A stretch of DNA of 64,000 bases from Streptomyces sp. NBC_00234 (lineage in GTDB: Bacteria; Actinomycetota; Actinomycetes; Streptomycetales; Streptomycetaceae). Shown piece by piece: positions 13,401-27,200 of the stretch; position 1 is the stretch's first letter, and each line of letters opens with the position of its first letter. The stretch covers positions 744,001-808,000 of the forward strand of contig NZ_CP108101.1 of the NCBI RefSeq assembly GCF_036195325.1, read 5' to 3'. Under the pieces are notes generated by a model. The model saw only the letters and a list, made by a program, of their open reading frames with translations. It searched no databases and was not told where the DNA came from. A program made the translations under genes and the position numbers.

Positions 13401-15164
13401 ATCCAGCTCCGCGACCACCGCATCGAAAGCCTCGGCGAACACCGGGAACGCGCCGTACAGCTCACGGCCCATCCCCACCCGCTGCGCACCCTGCCCCGTG
13501 AACAGGAAGGCGGTGCGGCCTCGGCGGCGCGGGGTGGCGGGGATTTCCCTCCGGGCGAAGGAGTCGAGTGCGGCGTCGAGTTCGGCACGGTTCTCGCCGA
13601 TGAGCACCGCTCGGTGTTCGAGCGTGGCCCGGCCCGTGGCCAGGGAGTGGGCGATGTCGAGGGCCCGGGCTTCGGGGCGGGCCGCGAGGTGACCGCGCAG
13701 CCGGTCGGCCTGAGCCATGAGGGCCTGCGGGGTCTTCGCGGAGAGCACCCAGGGAATGACGGATGGAGTGCGTCGCGGGCTGTCGTCGGCGTCGGCGGGG
13801 GTGGCCTCGTCGACGGGCGGGGCCTGTTCGACGATGACGTGGGCGTTCGTACCGCTGATGCCGAAGGAGGAGACGGCGGCTCGTCGGGGACGGCCGGTCT
13901 CCGGCCACTCCCGGGCTTCGGTCAGCAGTTCCACGGCTCCCGCGGACCAGTCCACCTGAGGGGTGGGCTCGTCCAGATGGACGATGCCGGGCAGGAACCC
14001 TTCCTGCATGGCCAGGACCATCTTGATGACGCCGCCGACCCCGGCCGCGGCCTGGGTGTGTCCCAGGTTGGACTTCAGCGCGCCGAGGAGCAGCGGCTCT
14101 CCGCCCGGGGCGCGCTCACGGCCGTACGTGGCCATCAGGGCCTGCGCCTCGATGGGGTCTCCGAGGGTGGTGCCGGTGCCGTGGGTCTCCACGGTGTCGA
14201 TGTCGGCGGCGGTCAGGCCGGCGTCGGCCAGGGCCTGCCGGATGACCCGCTGCTGGGAGGGACCGTTGGGCGTGGTGAGCCCGCTGGAGGCGCCGTCCTG
14301 GTTGAGGGCGGAGCCCCGGATCACCGCGAGCACCGGGTGTCCGTTGGCGCGGGCGTCGGAGAGGCGTTCGAGCAGGATGAGCGCGGCGCCTTCGGAGCAC
14401 CCTGTGCCGTCCGCGCCCGCGGAGAAGGACTTGCAACGGCCGTCGGCCGCCAGGCCCCGCTGTTCGCTGAAGTACACGAACATGTCGGGTTCCGTCATCA
14501 CGGTGACGCCGCCGGCGAGGGCGAGTGTGCACTCGCCCTTGCGGAGGGCCTGGGCGGCCCAGTGCAGGGCGACCAGCGAGGAGGAGCACGCCGTGTCCAC
14601 GGTGACCGCCGGGCCCTCCAGCCCCAGGGTGTAGGCGACCCGGCCCGTGACCAGGCTGCCGTCGCTGCTGCCGGGTCCGTAGTCGTGGTACATCACGCCT
14701 GCGTAGACACCGGTCGCGGAGCCCTTGGCGGACGCCGGGTCGATGCCCGCGCTCTCGAACGCCTCCCAGGCGGTCTCGAGAAGCATCCGCTGCTGCGGGT
14801 CCATGCCCAGCGCCTCGCGGGGGCTGATCCCGAAGAACTCGGGGTCGAAGTCCACGGCGTCGTAGAGGAAGCCGCCTTCGCGGGCGATGGACTTGCCGGC
14901 GGCGCCGGGCTCCGGATCGTACAGAGCGTCGAGGTTCCAGCCCCGGTCGGTGGGGAACCCGGCGACGGCGTCCTTGCCGTCGCGGACCAGGCGCCACAGT
15001 TCTTCCGGGGTGCGCACGCCGCCGGGGTAGCGGCACGCCATGCCGACGATGGCGACGGGTTCGTCGGCACGGTCGGTGAGCTGCTGGTTCTGCTGTCGCA
15101 GCCGTTCGTTCTCCAGCATGGACGAGCGCAGTGCTTCGACGATCTGCTCAGCGGATGCTTCCAC
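4467..15164 (-). CDS. Type I modular PKS, modules 4 and 5
   Basis: 3565-aa bimodular synthase, twice KS-AT-DH-KR-ACP. The GTG start is chosen from the AGGGA 7 nt upstream and the N-terminal docking coiled coil ([20 protein letters not shown]). Approximate residues in module 4: KS Cys in DTACSSS 190, AT GHSVGE 641 and HAFH 741, [12 protein letters not shown] 952, [10 protein letters not shown] 1388 with LDD and Tyr 1523, ACP GFDSL 1693. Module 5: KS 1911, AT 2360 and HAFH 2461, DH 2665, KR 3133 with LDD and Tyr ~3271, ACP GIDSL 3440. Both ATs look malonyl-specific. Both KRs carry the B-type LDD motif and intact NADPH loops. Both DHs keep HxxxGxxxxP and DAALH. Each module should therefore add a C2 unit with a double bond. 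There is no ER. The C-terminus ([20 protein letters not shown]) is a docking tail. It lies 39 bp after PKS A, in the same operon. Confidence 0.97.
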   Translation of the reverse strand: MEASAEQIVEALRSSMLENERLRQQNQQLTDRADEPVAIVGMACRYPGGVRTPEELWRLVRDGKDAVAGFPTDRGWNLDALYDPEPGAAGKSIAREGGFLYDAVDFDPEFFGISPREALGMDPQQRMLLETAWEAFESAGIDPASAKGSATGVYAGVMYHDYGPGSSDGSLVTGRVAYTLGLEGPAVTVDTACSSSLVALHWAAQALRKGECTLALAGGVTVMTEPDMFVYFSEQRGLAADGRCKSFSAGADGTGCSEGAALILLERLSDARANGHPVLAVIRGSALNQDGASSGLTTPNGPSQQRVIRQALADAGLTAADIDTVETHGTGTTLGDPIEAQALMATYGRERAPGGEPLLLGALKSNLGHTQAAAGVGGVIKMVLAMQEGFLPGIVHLDEPTPQVDWSAGAVELLTEAREWPETGRPRRAAVSSFGISGTNAHVIVEQAPPVDEATPADADDSPRRTPSVIPWVLSAKTPQALMAQADRLRGHLAARPEARALDIAHSLATGRATLEHRAVLIGENRAELDAALDSFARREIPATPRRRGRTAFLFTGQGAQRVGMGRELYGAFPVFAEAFDAVVAELDGHLAGSLRDVMWGEDAAVLERTEFTQPALFAFETALFRLLESWGVRPDYVAGHSVGELTAAHIAGVLSLADASRLVAARARLMQALPEGGAMVALRASEDEVLPYLTSDAVSIAAVNGPDAVVISGAEKEVLEVAARFEELGRKTSRLRVSHAFHSPLMEPILEVFGQLAATLTFNSPTLPVVSNVTGELATAAELRSPEYWVRHVREAVRFADGIRCLESKNVTTFLELGPDTVLTALAQDCVSGGSEQQDAVALIPTQRRNRSEERELLAGLGAAHLRGVPVGWSACLQNTGARRVDLPTYAFQRQRYWQESFTNAAGKGDAAGAGQTPLDHPLLRAAVSTPDGGMVLTGRLSTNSQLWLADHSVLGSVLVPGTGLVELAVRAGEEVGCGLLEELTLQAPLMLPDSDGVQVQVVVDAPTEDGGRPVGVHSRPEGDSEATWTLHAEGMLRPDAPAADFDLVAWPPAGAVSVPVVGAYERLADQGYGYGPVFQGLKAVWTRGEEIFAEVALPDEAHEDAGRFGLHPALLDAALHAAMVTEVADDGAPHLPFSWTGVSLFAAGASVVRVRIVRGGKGQLGLEMADGAGAPVLSVGSLVAREVSAEQLSAGGRGAAGGSLLAVEWGVVAEGSVANGVGSFVWWEDVAGGGEVGADAVVFAVPEAPADALGEGVPGALRGAVGGVLGVVQGWLADERFADCRLVIVTRGAVSVDGGGVSDLAGAGVWGLVRAAQAENPGRIVLGDVDGSAGAVELVVGCGEPEVAVREGRVWAPRLVRSATGPVAGDGAGSFGDGTVLVTGGTGGLGALVARHLVAAHGVRDLLLVSRRGLRAPGAEELVADLEAAGARVSVAGCDVADRGALAAVLDRVALTGVVHVAGVLDDGVIGAMTPERMDGVLAPKADAAWHLHELTRDMPLKAFVMFSSVAGLLGGPGQANYAAANAFLDALAVVRVAGGLPGRSLVWGPWVGVGGMADRLSVGDVERLARQGFPALGAVEGLELFDAAMSVDSDSGVGGAVMVPLPLDLVALRSQPATVPHLLRHMVPAARKVVRSGASSGALTARLSGLSAEERERLLLDVVREQVAGVLGHATANAVEADRAFKELGFDSLTSVELRNRLNAATGLRLPATLVFDYPSARAVASYLDAELSESGAAQAGGDVVVRQVIADDDPIVIVGMACRYPGGAESPEGLWDVVAEGRDAVSSFPEDRGWDTGRLYDPEPGTPGKSYTRMGGFLHDAARFDADFFGISPREAYEMDPQQRLLLEVSWEAIERAGIVPSTLAGSRTSVYAGVMYHDYAAGANEGSLVSGRIAYTLGLEGSAVTVDTACSSSLVALHSAVQSLRSGDCDLALVGGVAVMATPETFVEFSRQRGLAADGRAKSFAAGADGTAWGEGAGMLLVERLSDARRLGHPVVAVVRGSALNQDGASNGLTAPNGPSQVRVIRQALANAGLTGADVDLVEAHGTGTTLGDPIEAQALLATYGQDRVEGRPLWLGSVKSNMGHTQAAAGVAGIIKVVHAMRHGVLPKTLHVDRPSDQVDWSAGAVELLTEAREWPETDGPRRAAVSSFGISGTNAHVIIEQAPEQEPAQGEGSEEFPVLAWPLSAAGVDALKAQAARLLTQVVEAPEIRPVDVGFSLATSRAVLDHRAVVMGHDRDELLAGLRRLVDGDEVPGVVQGVAQSAGASAFLFTGQGAQRVGMGRELYGAFPVFVEAFDAVVAELDGHLSGSLRDVVWGEDAGVLERTEFTQPALFAFETALFRLLESWGVRPDFVAGHSVGELTAAHVSGVLSLADAARLVAARARLMQALPEGGAMVAVRASEDEVLPYLTSDAVSIAAVNGPDAVVISGAEKEVLEVAARFESEGRKTSRLRVSHAFHSPLMEPMLKEFRAVAESVTFGEPRIPVVSNVTGELATSDDLRTAEYWVRHVREAVRFGDGVRALSAAGVSVFLEVGPDAVLTAMAQNSATDAVFVPGLRRNQSEPEALVNALARLHTVGHAPDWAAFYAPTGARRVDLPTYAFQHQHYWSLPTRTGGDPESLGLGSAGHPLLGAAVALPDGGAVFTGRLSLASHSWLADHSILGSVLLPGTGLVELALRAGDEVGCGLLDELTLQSPLVLPDSDGLQVQVAVGAAADDGARVVRVHSRAEDDRDVPWTQHAEGILLPQAPAPEFDLVAWPPQGAEPVSVDGAYERLADQGYGYGPVFQGLKAAWQRGEEIFAEVTLPEEARADAGRFGFHPALLDAALHAVLLTGSSGSNDEEGTEEDGKTMLPFSWSGVALHAVGAADLRVRLVQQGSVSLIEVADGEGGPVLSVQSLAARAVDPDQLRGTDAGGADPLHCLDWTAEFAVPAGAPSLTPWADVADRAVPTDADVPEILVFTCPVTPMGEGVGDRTRAVPTAAREVTGTVLEVLQRWLTDEKLADARLVIATRGAVSVDGEQVTDVAASAVWGLVRAAQAENPGRIVLADLEGAADGSGSSASADELPGAVQFAVASGESEVAVRGGRIRVPRLVRTVSEAVAPGDAEEVAGGGRASFGDGTVLVTGGTGGLGAVVARHLVAVHQVRHLALVSRRGADAPGAAELAAELEAAGAQVTVAACDVSDREALAALLKEFDAEQPLTGVVHAAGVLDDGVLTGLTPERLSRVFAPKADAAWHLHELTAGLDLSAFVMFSSVAGALGNPGQANYAAANAFLDGLAAHRRAQDLPAQSLAWGLWEQDSGMTGHLAADDTSRLGVAALPAEAGLALLDAAVSSGEPQLVAARLDLPELRRRRDTLSNVFHRLVGTPPRRAGAAAGTRQEGSGDELRRRLAGADAEERRQELLTLVRSQVARVLGHERSEAVDVNRGFMDAGIDSLMALELRNGIGALLGRRLPATFVFDYPSVSAVVGYMLDELFGGEAENGTDLLEAELRKLESMMAGVTADENGRTRIADLLRGIAAGWAENSADGTAPEDTGVDLDSVTADELFGILDSELDARN

Positions 15165-15203
15165 GTGATTGTCCCTGGTTTCTCGCTGGGTGACCGGATG
15201 CTG

Positions 15204-18200
15204 TCAGGACTTGTCGGTGCCGAGAGCGGCCCGTACCAGGTCCTCGATGTTCATGCTCTTGATCGCGTCGCTGCGGTTGCTGTCGCTGCCGCCGTTGCTG
15301 CCGGACTCCTCGGACCCGTTGCCGGGTGTCCCCGTCTCGGCCGAGAGCTGGAGCAGGGTGTCCAGCAGTCCGGCCTCGCGGAGGCGGGCGATGGAGACGG
15401 TCCCGATCCGCCGCTGGAGTTCGGCGTCGTCACCGGACACGGCCGGCCCCTGTGCGCCACCGCCCGTACCGTTCGCGGCCGGAGCGGAAGCGGGCGGCGC
15501 CAGTGCTTCGATGCCGGGCAGCAGCTCCTCCAGGAGGAACTTCGCCAGGGTCATCGGGTTCGGATAGTCGAACATCAGGGTGGCGGGGAGCCGCAGCCCG
15601 GTCGCCGAGCTGAGACGGTTGCGCAGCTCGATCGCGGCGAGCGAGTCGAGACCCAGCTCGGTGAAGCCCTTCTCCACATCGATCGCATCCGGTTCGTCGT
15701 GCCGGACGGCCGCGACGTGGGTACGCACGGTGTCCAGCAGGACCCGGTCGCGCTCCTGGCCCGGCAGTGCCGCCAGACGCTCTTCGAGCGACTGCGTGCT
15801 CTGCGTGTCCGGTGCGGAGCTCCGGGCACGCTGGGTGCCGCGGGTTCCCTGGCTGCCGCCGGCCGGGCGGGCGGTGCGCGCGGTGGAGCGCTGCACGACT
15901 TCCCGGAACACGGCCGGCACGGAGCCGGACGCGGTCATGGCCGCAGCGTCGATCCTCAGCGGCACCACGGTCGGTGCGGCCAGGCCGAGCGACTGGTCGA
16001 AGAGGACCAGCGCCTCCGCCGAGGAGAGCGCGGGCAGGCCCATGGCCGCCATCCGCTGTTCCTCGAGGTCCTCGTCGACTCCGGCACCACCGAGGTCGGT
16101 CCGGGTGGCCCACAGGCCCCAGGCCAGCGAGACCGCGGGAAGCCCCTGGGTCCTGCGGTGGGCGGCGAGAGCGTCCAGGAAGCGGTTGGCCGCGGCGTAG
16201 TTGCCCTGGCCCGCTCCCATGGCCAGGCCGGACACCGAGGAGAACAGGACGAACGCCTTCAGCGGCATGTCCCGCGTGAGTTCGTGCAGATGCCAGGCCG
16301 CGTCGACCTTGGGCCGGAACACCCCGGCGAGCTGCTCGGTGGTCAGCGCGTCGATCAGAGCGTTGTCCATTACTCCGGCCGCGTGCACCACCGCGGTCAG
16401 CGGCTGGTCCGCCGGGATCGCGGCGAGCAGGCCGGCCACGGCGTCACGGTCGGCCGTGTCACAGGCCGCGACAGTGATCTCGGCGCCCAGTGCGCCGAGT
16501 TCGTCGCGCAGGGCGGCGGCACGGGGCGACTCGGCGCCACGGCGGCCGGTGAGCACCAGGTGGCGGACGCCGTGGGCGCTGACCAGGTGCCTGGCGAGCA
16601 CCGCTCCGAGGCCGCCGAGACCACCGGTGACCAGGACGGTGCCGGTCGGACCCCAGGTCTGCGGGGTGTCTCCCTCGGCCGCGGAGACCCGGGCCAGCCG
16701 CGGCACCTTCACCTCGCTGCCGCGTACCGCAGCTTCCGGTTCGCGGAGCGAAGCCACTGCGGGCAGCAGCCGGCGGGCGGTGTCCGAGCCGTCCAGGTCG
16801 ACCAGGACCAGACGGTCCTGGTGTTCCTGCTGAGCGGACCGGATCAGGCCCCAGACGGGGGCTTGCGAGAGATCGTTCGGTGTTCCCTCGGCGGGTTCGG
16901 TCTCGGTGAGTACGCCGCCGTGGGTGACGAGCATGAGCCGCGAGTCGGCGAACCGGGGGTCGGCCAGCCAGTCCTGGACGAGGCCGAGGACTTCGGCCGC
17001 CGTCCGGTGGGTGCGCTCGGCCACGTCGTCGCCCTCCGCCGCGCCGGGGCAGCGGTGGAGGACCAGCTCGGGCGCCTTGGTGCCGGCGTCGACGACGGCG
17101 CGCAGTGCGGCGAGGTCGGCGTGGACCGGCAGGGCGCCGGGAGCGAGACCGAGGTCGGCGGCGAGACCGAGATCGTCCTCGCCGAGGACCGCCCAGTCGC
17201 CGACTGTGGCGTCGGAGTGTGCGCCGACCGGAAGTTGGCTCCAGCCCAGCCGGAACATCGACTCCAGGTGACGGGTTCCGGTGGATGCCGCGGCGGCTGC
17301 CGACACCCGGTCGGGCGTGACGGCCCGGACCACCAGGGACTCCACGGTCGCGACGGGCGTGCCGTGCTCGTCGGCGAGCTCCAGCCGCACCGCGTCGGAG
17401 CCGACGGACTCGTCGGACCCCGTCCAGTTGATCCGTACGCGGAAGCAGGCGGCGCCGCCCGAGTGCAGGGACACACCGGACCAGGAGAACGGCAGCATGG
17501 AGGCACCGACGTCCTGGGGCTTCCGGCCGCCGAGGAAGTCCGTGGCACTGAGCGCCGCGTCCAGCAGCGAGGGGTGCATGCGGTAGCGCGCCGCCTCGTC
17601 CCGCGCATAGTCCGGGAGGGCGACCTCCGCGAAGACCTCCTTGTCGCGCTGCCAGACCGCCTTGAGGCCGCGGAACATCGGACCGTAGTGGTAGCCCTGC
17701 GCGGTCAGGTAGTCGTAGACGTTGCTGACGTCGACCGGTTCGGCGCCGGCCGGCGGCCAGACCCCGTGGCCGACGTCGAACTCCTCGGGGGTGACCGGCT
17801 CACGGTTCTCGACGGCCAGATATCCGGAGACGTGTCGGGTCCACTCCACCTGCGGCGGAGCGTCCTCGACGCGCGAGTAGACGGCCAGCGAGCGGCGGTC
17901 CGCATCGTCGGGCGCGCCGACGACCACCTGCACCGCGACCCCGTCGCCGTTCTCCGGCAGCGGCATCAGCGCCTCGATGACGAGTTCCTCGACCAGGTCG
18001 CAGCCGACCTCCTCGGCGGCCCGGAGCGCCAGTTCGACGTAGCCGGTGCCGGGCAGCAGCACCGTGCCCAGCACGTCGTGATCGGCGATCCACGGGTGCG
18101 TGGTCACCGAGAGCCGGCCGGTGAGGACCACACTGCCGCCCTCGGGCGAGACCACCACGGACGTGAGCAGCGGATGCCCGGCGGCCACCTGACCGAGACC

Positions 18201-21200
18201 GGCAGCGTCAACGGCGGGCGCCTCGGCGGCGTCCAGCCAGAAGTGCCGCTTCTCGAAGGCGTACGTGGGCAGGTCGACCCGGCGCGCACTACTGGGCGCA
18301 TAGAACGCGGCCCAGTCCGGTGCGTGGCCGACGGTGTGCAGCCGCGCCAGCGCGGTCACCAGAGCCTCGGGCTCGCTCTGGTTGCGACGCAGGCCGGGCA
18401 CGAACACCGCGTCGGACGCGGAGTTCTGTGCCATCGCGGTCAGTACGGCGTCGGGACCGACCTCCAGGAACACCGAGACCCCGGCAGCAGACAGCGCACG
18501 AACACCGTCCCCGAACCGCACGGCCTCGCGGACGTGACGCACCCAGTACTCGGGAGTGCGCAGATCGTCCGAAGTGGCCAGCTCGCCGGTGACGTTGGAG
18601 ACGACGGGGATACGGGCTTCGCCGTACTCGACGCTCTCCGCGACCGTCCGGAACTCGGCCAGCATCGGCTCCATCAGCGGCGAGTGGAACGCATGGGAGA
18701 CCCGCAGACGACTCGTCTTACGACCCAGCTCTTCAAAGCGAGCCACAACCTCCAGGACCTCCTTCTCACCACCGGAGATCACCACCGCGTCCGGACCGTT
18801 CACCGCCGCGATACTCACCGCATCCGACGTCAGATACGGAAGAACCTCATCCTCCGACGCCCGGACAGCGACCATCGCGCCACCCTCCGGAAGCGCCTGC
18901 ATCAGCCGAGCCCGCGCGGCAACCAGCCTCGACGCATCTGCCAGCGAGAGAACTCCCGCTATGTGTGCGGCGGTCAGTTCACCGACGGAGTGACCGGCGA
19001 CGAAGTCGGGGCGCACACCCCACGACTCCAGCAGACGGAACAACGCCGTCTCGAACGCGAACAACGCCGGCTGAGTGAACTCCGTCCGCTCCAGAACACC
19101 CGCGTCCTCACCCCACACCACATCCCGCAACGACCCCGACAGATGGCCGTCCAACTCCGCGACCACCGCATCAAACGCCTCAACGAACACCGGGAACGCG
19201 CCGTACAGGTCACGGCCCATCCCCACCCGCTGCGCACCCTGACCCGTGAACAAGAGAGCCAATGCGCCGACCGACCGCGAAAGGCCCTGCACAAGAGCAG
19301 AGTTCTCGCGTCCCTCCTTCAACGCGACCAGACCGGCGAGCAGTTGCTCCGTGTCCCCCGCCAGCACCACCGCGCGGTGTTCCAGGACCGCACGTGAGGT
19401 CGCCAGGGAGAACCCGAGGTCGTGCAGGTCGAGTTCGGGGTGGTCGGACAGGTGGGTGTGGAGCTGCTCCGCCTGGGCGGCCAGCGACGTGGCGCTGGCC
19501 GCGGACAGGGCGAGCGGTACGGGTACGGCGTCCGGGACCGGATCCGCGAGGCGCTTCCGGGCCTGCGGGGCCGAGGGCTCCGCAGCCTGCTCCAGGATGA
19601 TGTGGGCGTTGGTACCGCTGAGCCCGAAGGACGAGACAGCTGCCCTGCGGGGGCGGCCGGTCTCCGGCCAGTCACGGGCCTCGGTCAGCAGTTCCACGGC
19701 GCCCTCCGACCAGTCCACCTGGTCCGAGGGACGGTCCACGTGCAAAGTCGCGGGCATCTGGCCGTGGCGCAGTGCCATCACGGCCTTGATGATGCCGCTG
19801 ACGCCGGCCGCGGCCTGGGCATGGCCGATGTTGGACTTGATGGAGCCCAGCCACAGCGGCTGCCCTTCCGGGCGCTCCTGGCCGTAGGTGGCCAGCAGGG
19901 CCTGGGCCTCGATCGGGTCGCCGAGACGAGTCCCGGTGCCGTGGCCTTCGACCATGTCGACGTCGGTCGTGGTGAGTCCGGCGGATGCCAGGGCCTGCTG
20001 GATGACGCGCTGCTGCGAGGGGCCGTTGGGGGCCGTGAGCCCGTTGCTCGCACCGTCCTGGTTGACGGCCGAGCCGCGTACCACTGCCAGCACCGGGTGC
20101 CCGTTGCGCCGGGCGTCCGACAGCCGCTCCACCAGGAGCAGGCCGAGTCCTTCGGACCAGCCGGTGCCGTCCGCGCCTGCGGAGAAGGACTTGCAGCGGC
20201 CGTCGGCCGCCAGGCCCCGCTGCTGGCTGAAGTCGACGAAGATGTCCGGGTTGGGCATCACGGTCACACCGCCTGCCAGTGCCATGTCGCAGTCACCGGA
20301 GCGCAGGGCCTGGATCGCCGAGTGCAGGGCGACGAGGGACGACGAGCAGGCGGTGTCGACCGTCACCGCCGGGCCTTCCAGGCCCAGGGCGTAGGAGACG
20401 CGCCCGGAGGCGATGGATCCGGCACTGCCGTTGCCCAGGTAGGGCGTCAGCTCGTCGGACACGGCGCCGGCCCGGGAGCCGTAGTCGTGGTACATGATGC
20501 CGACGTAGACGCCGGTGCGGGAGCCGCGCAGCGAGTCCGGAGCGATCCCGGCGCGCTCGATGGCCTCCCAGGCCCCCTGGAGCAGCACCCGCTGCTGGGG
20601 GTCCATGGCCAGGGCCTCGCGCGGCATGATGTCGAAGAACTCGGGGTCGAAGTCGGCGGCGTCGTGCAGGAATCCGCCGTCACGGGCGTAGGTCTTGCCG
20701 GGAGTGCCGGGCTCGGGGTCGTAGAGGGCGTCGGCGTCCCAGCCACGGTCGGCGGGGAATCCGGTGATGGCCGAGCGGCCCTCGGAGACCAGCTGCCACA
20801 GGTCCTCGGCGCTTCTGACGTCGCCGGGGAAGCGGCAGCTGATGCTGACGATGGCGATCGGGTCGTCGGCGGCAGCGGGCACGGCGGCCCGCACGGCGGG
20901 TGCCGCGGGGGCGGAGACGCCGTCCAGCCGCGCTCCGATGAAGTCGGCGACCGCGCGGGAGTTGGGGTGGTCGAAGACGAGGGTGGCCGGCAGCCGTACA
21001 CCGGTGGCACCGGTGAGGGCGTTACGGAACTCCACCGCCGCGAGCGAGTCGAAGCCCATGTCCTTGAACGCCCGGTCCGGGCTGACGCCGTCGGCACCGC
21101 TGTGGCCGAGCACGGTGGCGGCTTCGGCCCTGACCAGTTCGAGCAGGGCCCGGGAGCGTTCCGCCGCGGTGCCGACGAGGAGTCCGCCGAGCCGGGCATC

Positions 21201-24200
21201 TGCCCCGGCGGCGCCGGTGGCAGCGGCGCGGCGGGGGGTGCGGCCGGGGCGGTGCGCCAGGTCCCGCAGGAGGGCGGGAAGTTCGCCGGAGCGGGCCGAG
21301 AGCGCGGCGGCGTCCACGGGCAGCGGGACGAGGGCGGGCAGTCCGGTGCCGAGCGCGGCGGAGAAGAGGGCGAGCCCCTCCTCGACGGCGAAGGCAGGGG
21401 TGCCGAGCCGGTTCATCCGGTCGAGGTCGGCCTCGGAGAGGGAGCCGCCGAGGCCGGTGTCCACGGCCCACATGCCGAACGCCAGGGAGGTGGCGGGCAG
21501 CCCCGCGGCCCTCCGGTGGACGGCGAGGGCGTCCAGGAACACGTTGGCCGCCGCGTAGTTGCCCTGCCCTGCGGCGAGGACCAGGCCGCCCGCGGAGGAG
21601 AACAGCACGAACTGCTTCAGCGGGAGGTCCTGGGTCAGCTCGTGCAGATGCCAGGCGCCGTCGGCCTTCGGCCGCAGCACGGCGTCCAGTCGCTCGGCCG
21701 TGAGGGTGCCGGTGAGTCCGTTGTCGGCGACCGCCGCCGCGTGCACCACACCGGTGAGGGGGTGGTCTGCGTCGATACCCGCGAGCAGCGCGGCCAGTGC
21801 GTCCCTGTCCCCGGTGTCGCACGCGGCGACCGTGACGACAGCACCCGACTCCTCCAGCTCGGCGGCCAGCTCGACCGCACCCGGAGCATCAGACCCACGA
21901 CGGCTCGTCAGCACCAGACTGCGCACACCGTGCTCAGCCACCAGATGACGCGCCACCAGCGCACCGAGACCACCCGTACCACCCGTCACCAGCACCGTAC
22001 CCGCACCGAAAGCACCAACTTCAGCACCCTCGGCGGAACCCTCGGCGCCATCGGCCACCGACGCGGCCTGCGCGACCGAGACCAGGCGAGGCACCGTGGC
22101 GGAACCGTCGCGCAGTGCCAGCTCGGGTTCGCCGGTGGCGAGCGCTGCGGGCAGCGCGGCGGCCGAGGCATCGGCGGCGTCCCAGTCGAGCAGGACGAAC
22201 CGGCCGGGGTTCTCCGCCTCGGCGGCCCGCACCAGACCCCACAGCGGGGCCTGGGTCAGTGAGGCCGCGGCCTGGGCGTCGGCTGCCGCGCCGGGCGGCG
22301 CGGTGGCCGCACCACGGGTGACCACGACCAGCCGGGACAGGGCGAAGCGCTCGTCCGCGAGCCATTGCTGGACGGTGGTGAGCAGCCAGTGGGCCGTGGA
22401 GCGGACCGCGTCCGGCAGCGCGTGGTCGCCGGTGAGGTCGGGCACGGGGCAGAGCACGTGTTCCGGTGCCGGGGTGCCGCCGTCCAGAGCGGCCTTAAGC
22501 GCCGCCAGGTCCGCGTACTCGGTGACCGTTCCGGCCGCGAGCGGAGTGGCACCCAGAGATGCCGGCACAGGTGCCACGGTCGGCCCGCTCAGAGGCAGGG
22601 CGAGAGGCAGTGGCTTCCAGTCGATCCGACGGAGCGCGTCGGACCGGCCACCGGAGCCGTCCAGCTGGGCGGCGGAGACCGGCAGCGACACGAGCGACTC
22701 GACGGTCGCCACAGGCCGTCCGGAGGCGTCGGCCACCCGGAGCGCGGAGAGCTCGTCGCCGCGCAGCCGGCGCAGATGGACGCGCAGTTCGGTGGCGCCG
22801 GAAGCGTGGAGAGTGACGCCGTTCCAGGAGAACGGCAGCAGGGTGGCACCGTCCGCGGCGCCCTGCTCGTCCAGCAGGTCGGCGTGCATCGCGGCGTCCA
22901 GCAGCGCGGGGTGCAGGCCGAAGCGCCCGGCTTCGGTCCCCGCGTCCTCCGGCAGTGCGACCTCGGCGTAGACGTCCTCACCGTTGCGCCAGGCGGCCTT
23001 CAGCCCCTGGAAGACCGGACCGTAGCCGTAACCGCGTCCGACGAGGCGCTCGTAGGCGCCCTCCACGGGGATCGGCTCGGCGCCGGGCGGCGGCCACTGC
23101 ACCAGATCGAAGTCCGGCACGGCCGGCGCGGCAGTGAGCACACCGGTGGCGTGCAACGTCCACGCGTGGGGCGCCGCCCCCTCCGGTCGGGAGTGGACGG
23201 TGACGGTACGGGCGCCCGCGAGGTCGTCCGTGTCCGCGCCGGCGGCACTGCCTGTCGCGCCGACAGTGACGCGCAGGTCCGTGGCGCCTCGGCGCGGAAT
23301 GATCAGCGGTGCCTGGAGGGTGAGCTCGTCGACTCGGCCGTAGCCGAGCTCGTCACCGGCGCGTACGGCCAGTTCGACGAAGCCCGTGCCGGGCAGCAGG
23401 AGGCTTCCGAGCACCTCGTGATCGGCCAGCCAGGGATGCGTACCGGCGGCGAGCCGGCCGGTGAGAATCACACCGTCGGAGTCCGGCACGACCACCGCGG
23501 CACTGAGCAGCGGGTGGTTCACCGGCTCCAGCCCGGCGCCCCCGACGCCCGCCGCCGCCGTGCTGACGGTGGCATTCAGCCAGTAGCGCTTGCGCTGGAA
23601 GGCGTACGTGGGAAGGTCGACGACCCCTGAAGCCGGGCCGTATGCGGCGAACAGGGCGTCCCAGTCGAGCCGGGCGCCGTGGGCGGTGGCGCGGCCGAGA
23701 CCGAGCAACAGCTCACGCGCTTCCGAGCGTTCACGACGCATGAGCGCGGTGAAGACCGGGGCATCGCCGGCTTCACTCTCGTCCGCGAGGGCGTTCTGTG
23801 CCATCGCGGTCAGGACGGCGTCGGGACCGACCTCCAGGAACACCGAGACCCCAGCAGCCGACAGCGCACGAACGCCATCGCCGAAGCGGACGGCCTCGCG
23901 GACGTGACGCACCCAGTACTCGGCAGTGCGCAGATCCTCCGGAGTCGCGAGCTCGCCGGTGACGTTGGAGACGACGGGGATACGGGCTTCGCCGTACTCG
24001 ACGCTCTCCGCGACCGTCCGGAACTCCTTCAGCATCGGCTCCATCAGCGGCGAGTGGAACGCGTGCGAGACCCGCAGTCGGCTCGTCTTACGGCCCAGCT
24101 CTTCAAAGCGAGCCGCAACCTCCAGGACCTCCTTCTCGGCTCCGGAGATCACCACCGCGTCCGGACCGTTCACCGCCGCGATACTCACCGCATCCGACGT

Positions 24201-27200
24201 CAGATACGGAAGGACTTCATCCTCCGACGCCCGGACGGCGACCATCGCGCCACCCTCCGGAAGCGCCTGCATCAGCCGAGCCCGCGCCGCAACCAACCGC
24301 GACGCATCAGCCAGCGACAGGACACCCGCCACGTGCGCGGCAGTCAGCTCACCCACCGAGTGCCCGGCGACGAAGTCGGGACGCACACCCCACGACTCCA
24401 GCAGACGGAACAGGGCGGTCTCGAAGGCGAACAACGCCGGCTGAGTGAACTCCGTCCGCTCCAGAACACCCGCGTCCTCACCCCACACCACATCCCGCAA
24501 CGACCCCGACAAGTGGCCGTCAAGCTCCGCGACCACCGCGTCGAACGCCTGCGCAAACACCGGGAAGGAATCGTGGAGTTCACGGCCCATCCCGACCCGC
24601 TGCGCACCCTGACCCGTAAACAGGAAGGCGGACTTGCCCGTGCGCACAGCACCCACGGCAACGCCGCTCGTGCCACCCGCCGCAAGCACCCGCAGCCCCT
24701 CGGCCAGCTCGTCCTTGGTGCCGCCGACGACCACCGCTCGGTGGTCCAGGGCAGCGCGGCCGATCGCGAGGGTGCGGCCGGCGGTGGCGAGTTCATCGTC
24801 CCGCAGCGCGTCCAGGTGTCGCAGCAGGCGTTCCGCCTGGGCGCTCAGCGCCTGCGGGGACGTGCCGGAGAGGGTCCAGGGCAGGACCGACGGAGCGGAG
24901 ACCGTCGTCGCGGCGGTGGCCGGTGCGGCGCTGAGCGGCGCTTGTTCGACGATCACGTGGGCATTGGTGCCGCTGATGCCGAAGGAGGAGACAGCGGCCC
25001 GTCGGAGACGGCCTGTCGCCGGCCAGTCGCGCGACTCGGTCAGGAGCTCCACAGCGCCTTCCGACCAGTCCACCTCGTCGGAGGGACGGTCGACGTGCAG
25101 GGTCTTGGGCAGCTGGCCGTGGCGCATGGCCATGACCATCTTGATGATTCCGGCGACGCCCGCGGCGGCCTGGGTGTGGCCCACGTTGGACTTGACGGAG
25201 CCCAGCCACAGCGGTTCGGCGTCGTCCGGGCGCTCCTGCCCGTAGACGGCCAGGAGCGACTGGGCCTCGATCGGGTCGCCGAGCGTGGTGCCGGTTCCGT
25301 GGCCGTCCACCGCGTCGATCTCGGCCGGGGTGAGCCGGGCGTCGTGCAGGGCCCGCTGGATGACGCGTTGCTGCGAGGGGCCGTTGGGGGCCGTGAGTCC
25401 GTTGCTCGCACCGTCCTGGTTGACGGCCGAGCCGCGTACGACCGCGAGCACCGGGTGCCCGTTGCGCCGGGCGTCGGACAGCCGCTCCAGGAGCAGGAGG
25501 CCCGCGCCTTCGCCCCAGCCGGTGCCGTCAGCCGCGGCGGAGAAGGACTTGCAGCGGCCGTCGGATGCCAGCCCGCGCTGCCGGTTCATATCGATGAAGG
25601 TGTCAGGGGTCGACATCACGGTGACGCCGCCGGCCAGTGCGAGGGAGCATTCGCCGCGGCGCAGCCCCTGGAGGGCCCAGTGCAGGGCGACGAGGGAGGA
25701 GGAGCAGGCGGTGTCCACGGTGACGGCCGGGCCTTCGAGGCCCAGGGCGTAGGCGACGCGGCCGGACACGACACTCGCGAGGCCGCCGTTGCCGAGGTAT
25801 CCGGCGACGTCCTCGGGAACGTCGGTGAGGCGTGTGCTCCAGTCGTGGTACATCACGCCGGCGAAGACGCCGGTGTCCGAGCCCCGCTTGCTGTGCGGAT
25901 CGATGCCTGCGCGTTCGAACGCCTCCCAGGCCGTCTCCAGCAGCAGTCGCTGCTGGGGGTCCATGGCCTGGGCCTCGCGCGGGCTGATGCCGAAGAACTC
26001 GGGGTCGAAGTCCGCGGCGTCGTAGAGGAATCCGCCCTCGCGGGTGGAGGACTTGCCGGACGTGCCGGGCTCGGGGTCGTACAGACCGTCGGTGTCCCAG
26101 CCACGGTCGGCGGGGAAGAAGGAGACGCCGTCGCGGCCCTCGGAGACGAGGTTCCAGAGCTCTTCCGGAGAGGTGACTCCTCCGGGGAAGCGGCAGGCCA
26201 TGCTGACGATGGCGATGGGCTCGTCGGCGGGGGTGCGGGGCGCGACCGGGGCCTTGGGGGCGGCGGTTTCGACGGCGAGCAGCTTGCTGCCGATGTGTTC
26301 GGCGAGACCGCGCGGTGTGGGGTAGTCGAAGATCAGGGTGGCCGGCAGGCGCAGGCCCGTGGCGGAGTTGAGGCGGTTACGGAGTTCGACGGCGCCGAGG
26401 GAGTCGAAGCCGATGTCGCTGAACGCGCGCTGCGGGCTGATCGCGTCGGCGTCGCTGTGGCGGAGTACGCCTGCGACGTGGGTGCGGACGAGGCCGAGGA
26501 CGGCGTCGGCGCGGTCGGGGGCGGGAAGCGTCGCCAGGTGCTGGGCGAGGGTCTGCTCGACCGGGACGGCGCCGGGCCCGCTGTCGGCCGAGGTGCGGCG
26601 GGCGGGGGTACGGACCAGGCCGCGGAGTACGGCGGGGAGGGACTCTCCCCGGCGCTGGAGCGCCCGCGTGTCGATGCGTACGGGCACGACGGAAACGGCG
26701 GTCTCGTCGCTCACCGCGGTGTCGAGCAGCGCGAGGTTCTCCTCCGCGCTCAGGGGGGTGAGGCCGAGGTCGGCGATGCGCTGCACGGAGGCGTGGTCGA
26801 GGCCCGCGCCCATGCCGTGGTCTCCGGTCCACAGGCCCCAGTTGAGTGCGGTGGCGGGCAGTCCGGCGGCCCGGCGGTGGGCGGCCAGGGCGTCCAGGAA
26901 CACGTTGGCCGCCGCGTAGTTGCCCTGTCCTGCGGCGTCGAGGAACGCGGCGGTCGAGGAGAACAGCACGAACTGCTGGAGCGGCAGGTCCCGGGTCAGC
27001 TCGTGGAGGTACCAGGCGCCGTCGGCCTTCGGCCGCAGCACGGCGTCGATGCGTTCGGGGGTGAGGGACTCGGTGAGACCGTCGTCGAGGACCGCGGCGA
27101 GGTGGACGACACCCGTGAGGGGGTGGTCTGCGTCGACGCCGGCGAGCAGCCCGGCCAGTGCGTCCCTGTCCCCGGTGTCGCACGCGGCGACCGTGACGAC

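Noticed and set aside
10281..19397. Very long open frame (3038 codons) on the plus strand
   Set aside because: It lies exactly antisense to the PKS genes, crosses the PKS A/PKS B boundary, and its translation is Arg/His/Gln-rich without any domain. It is a GC-rich shadow frame.
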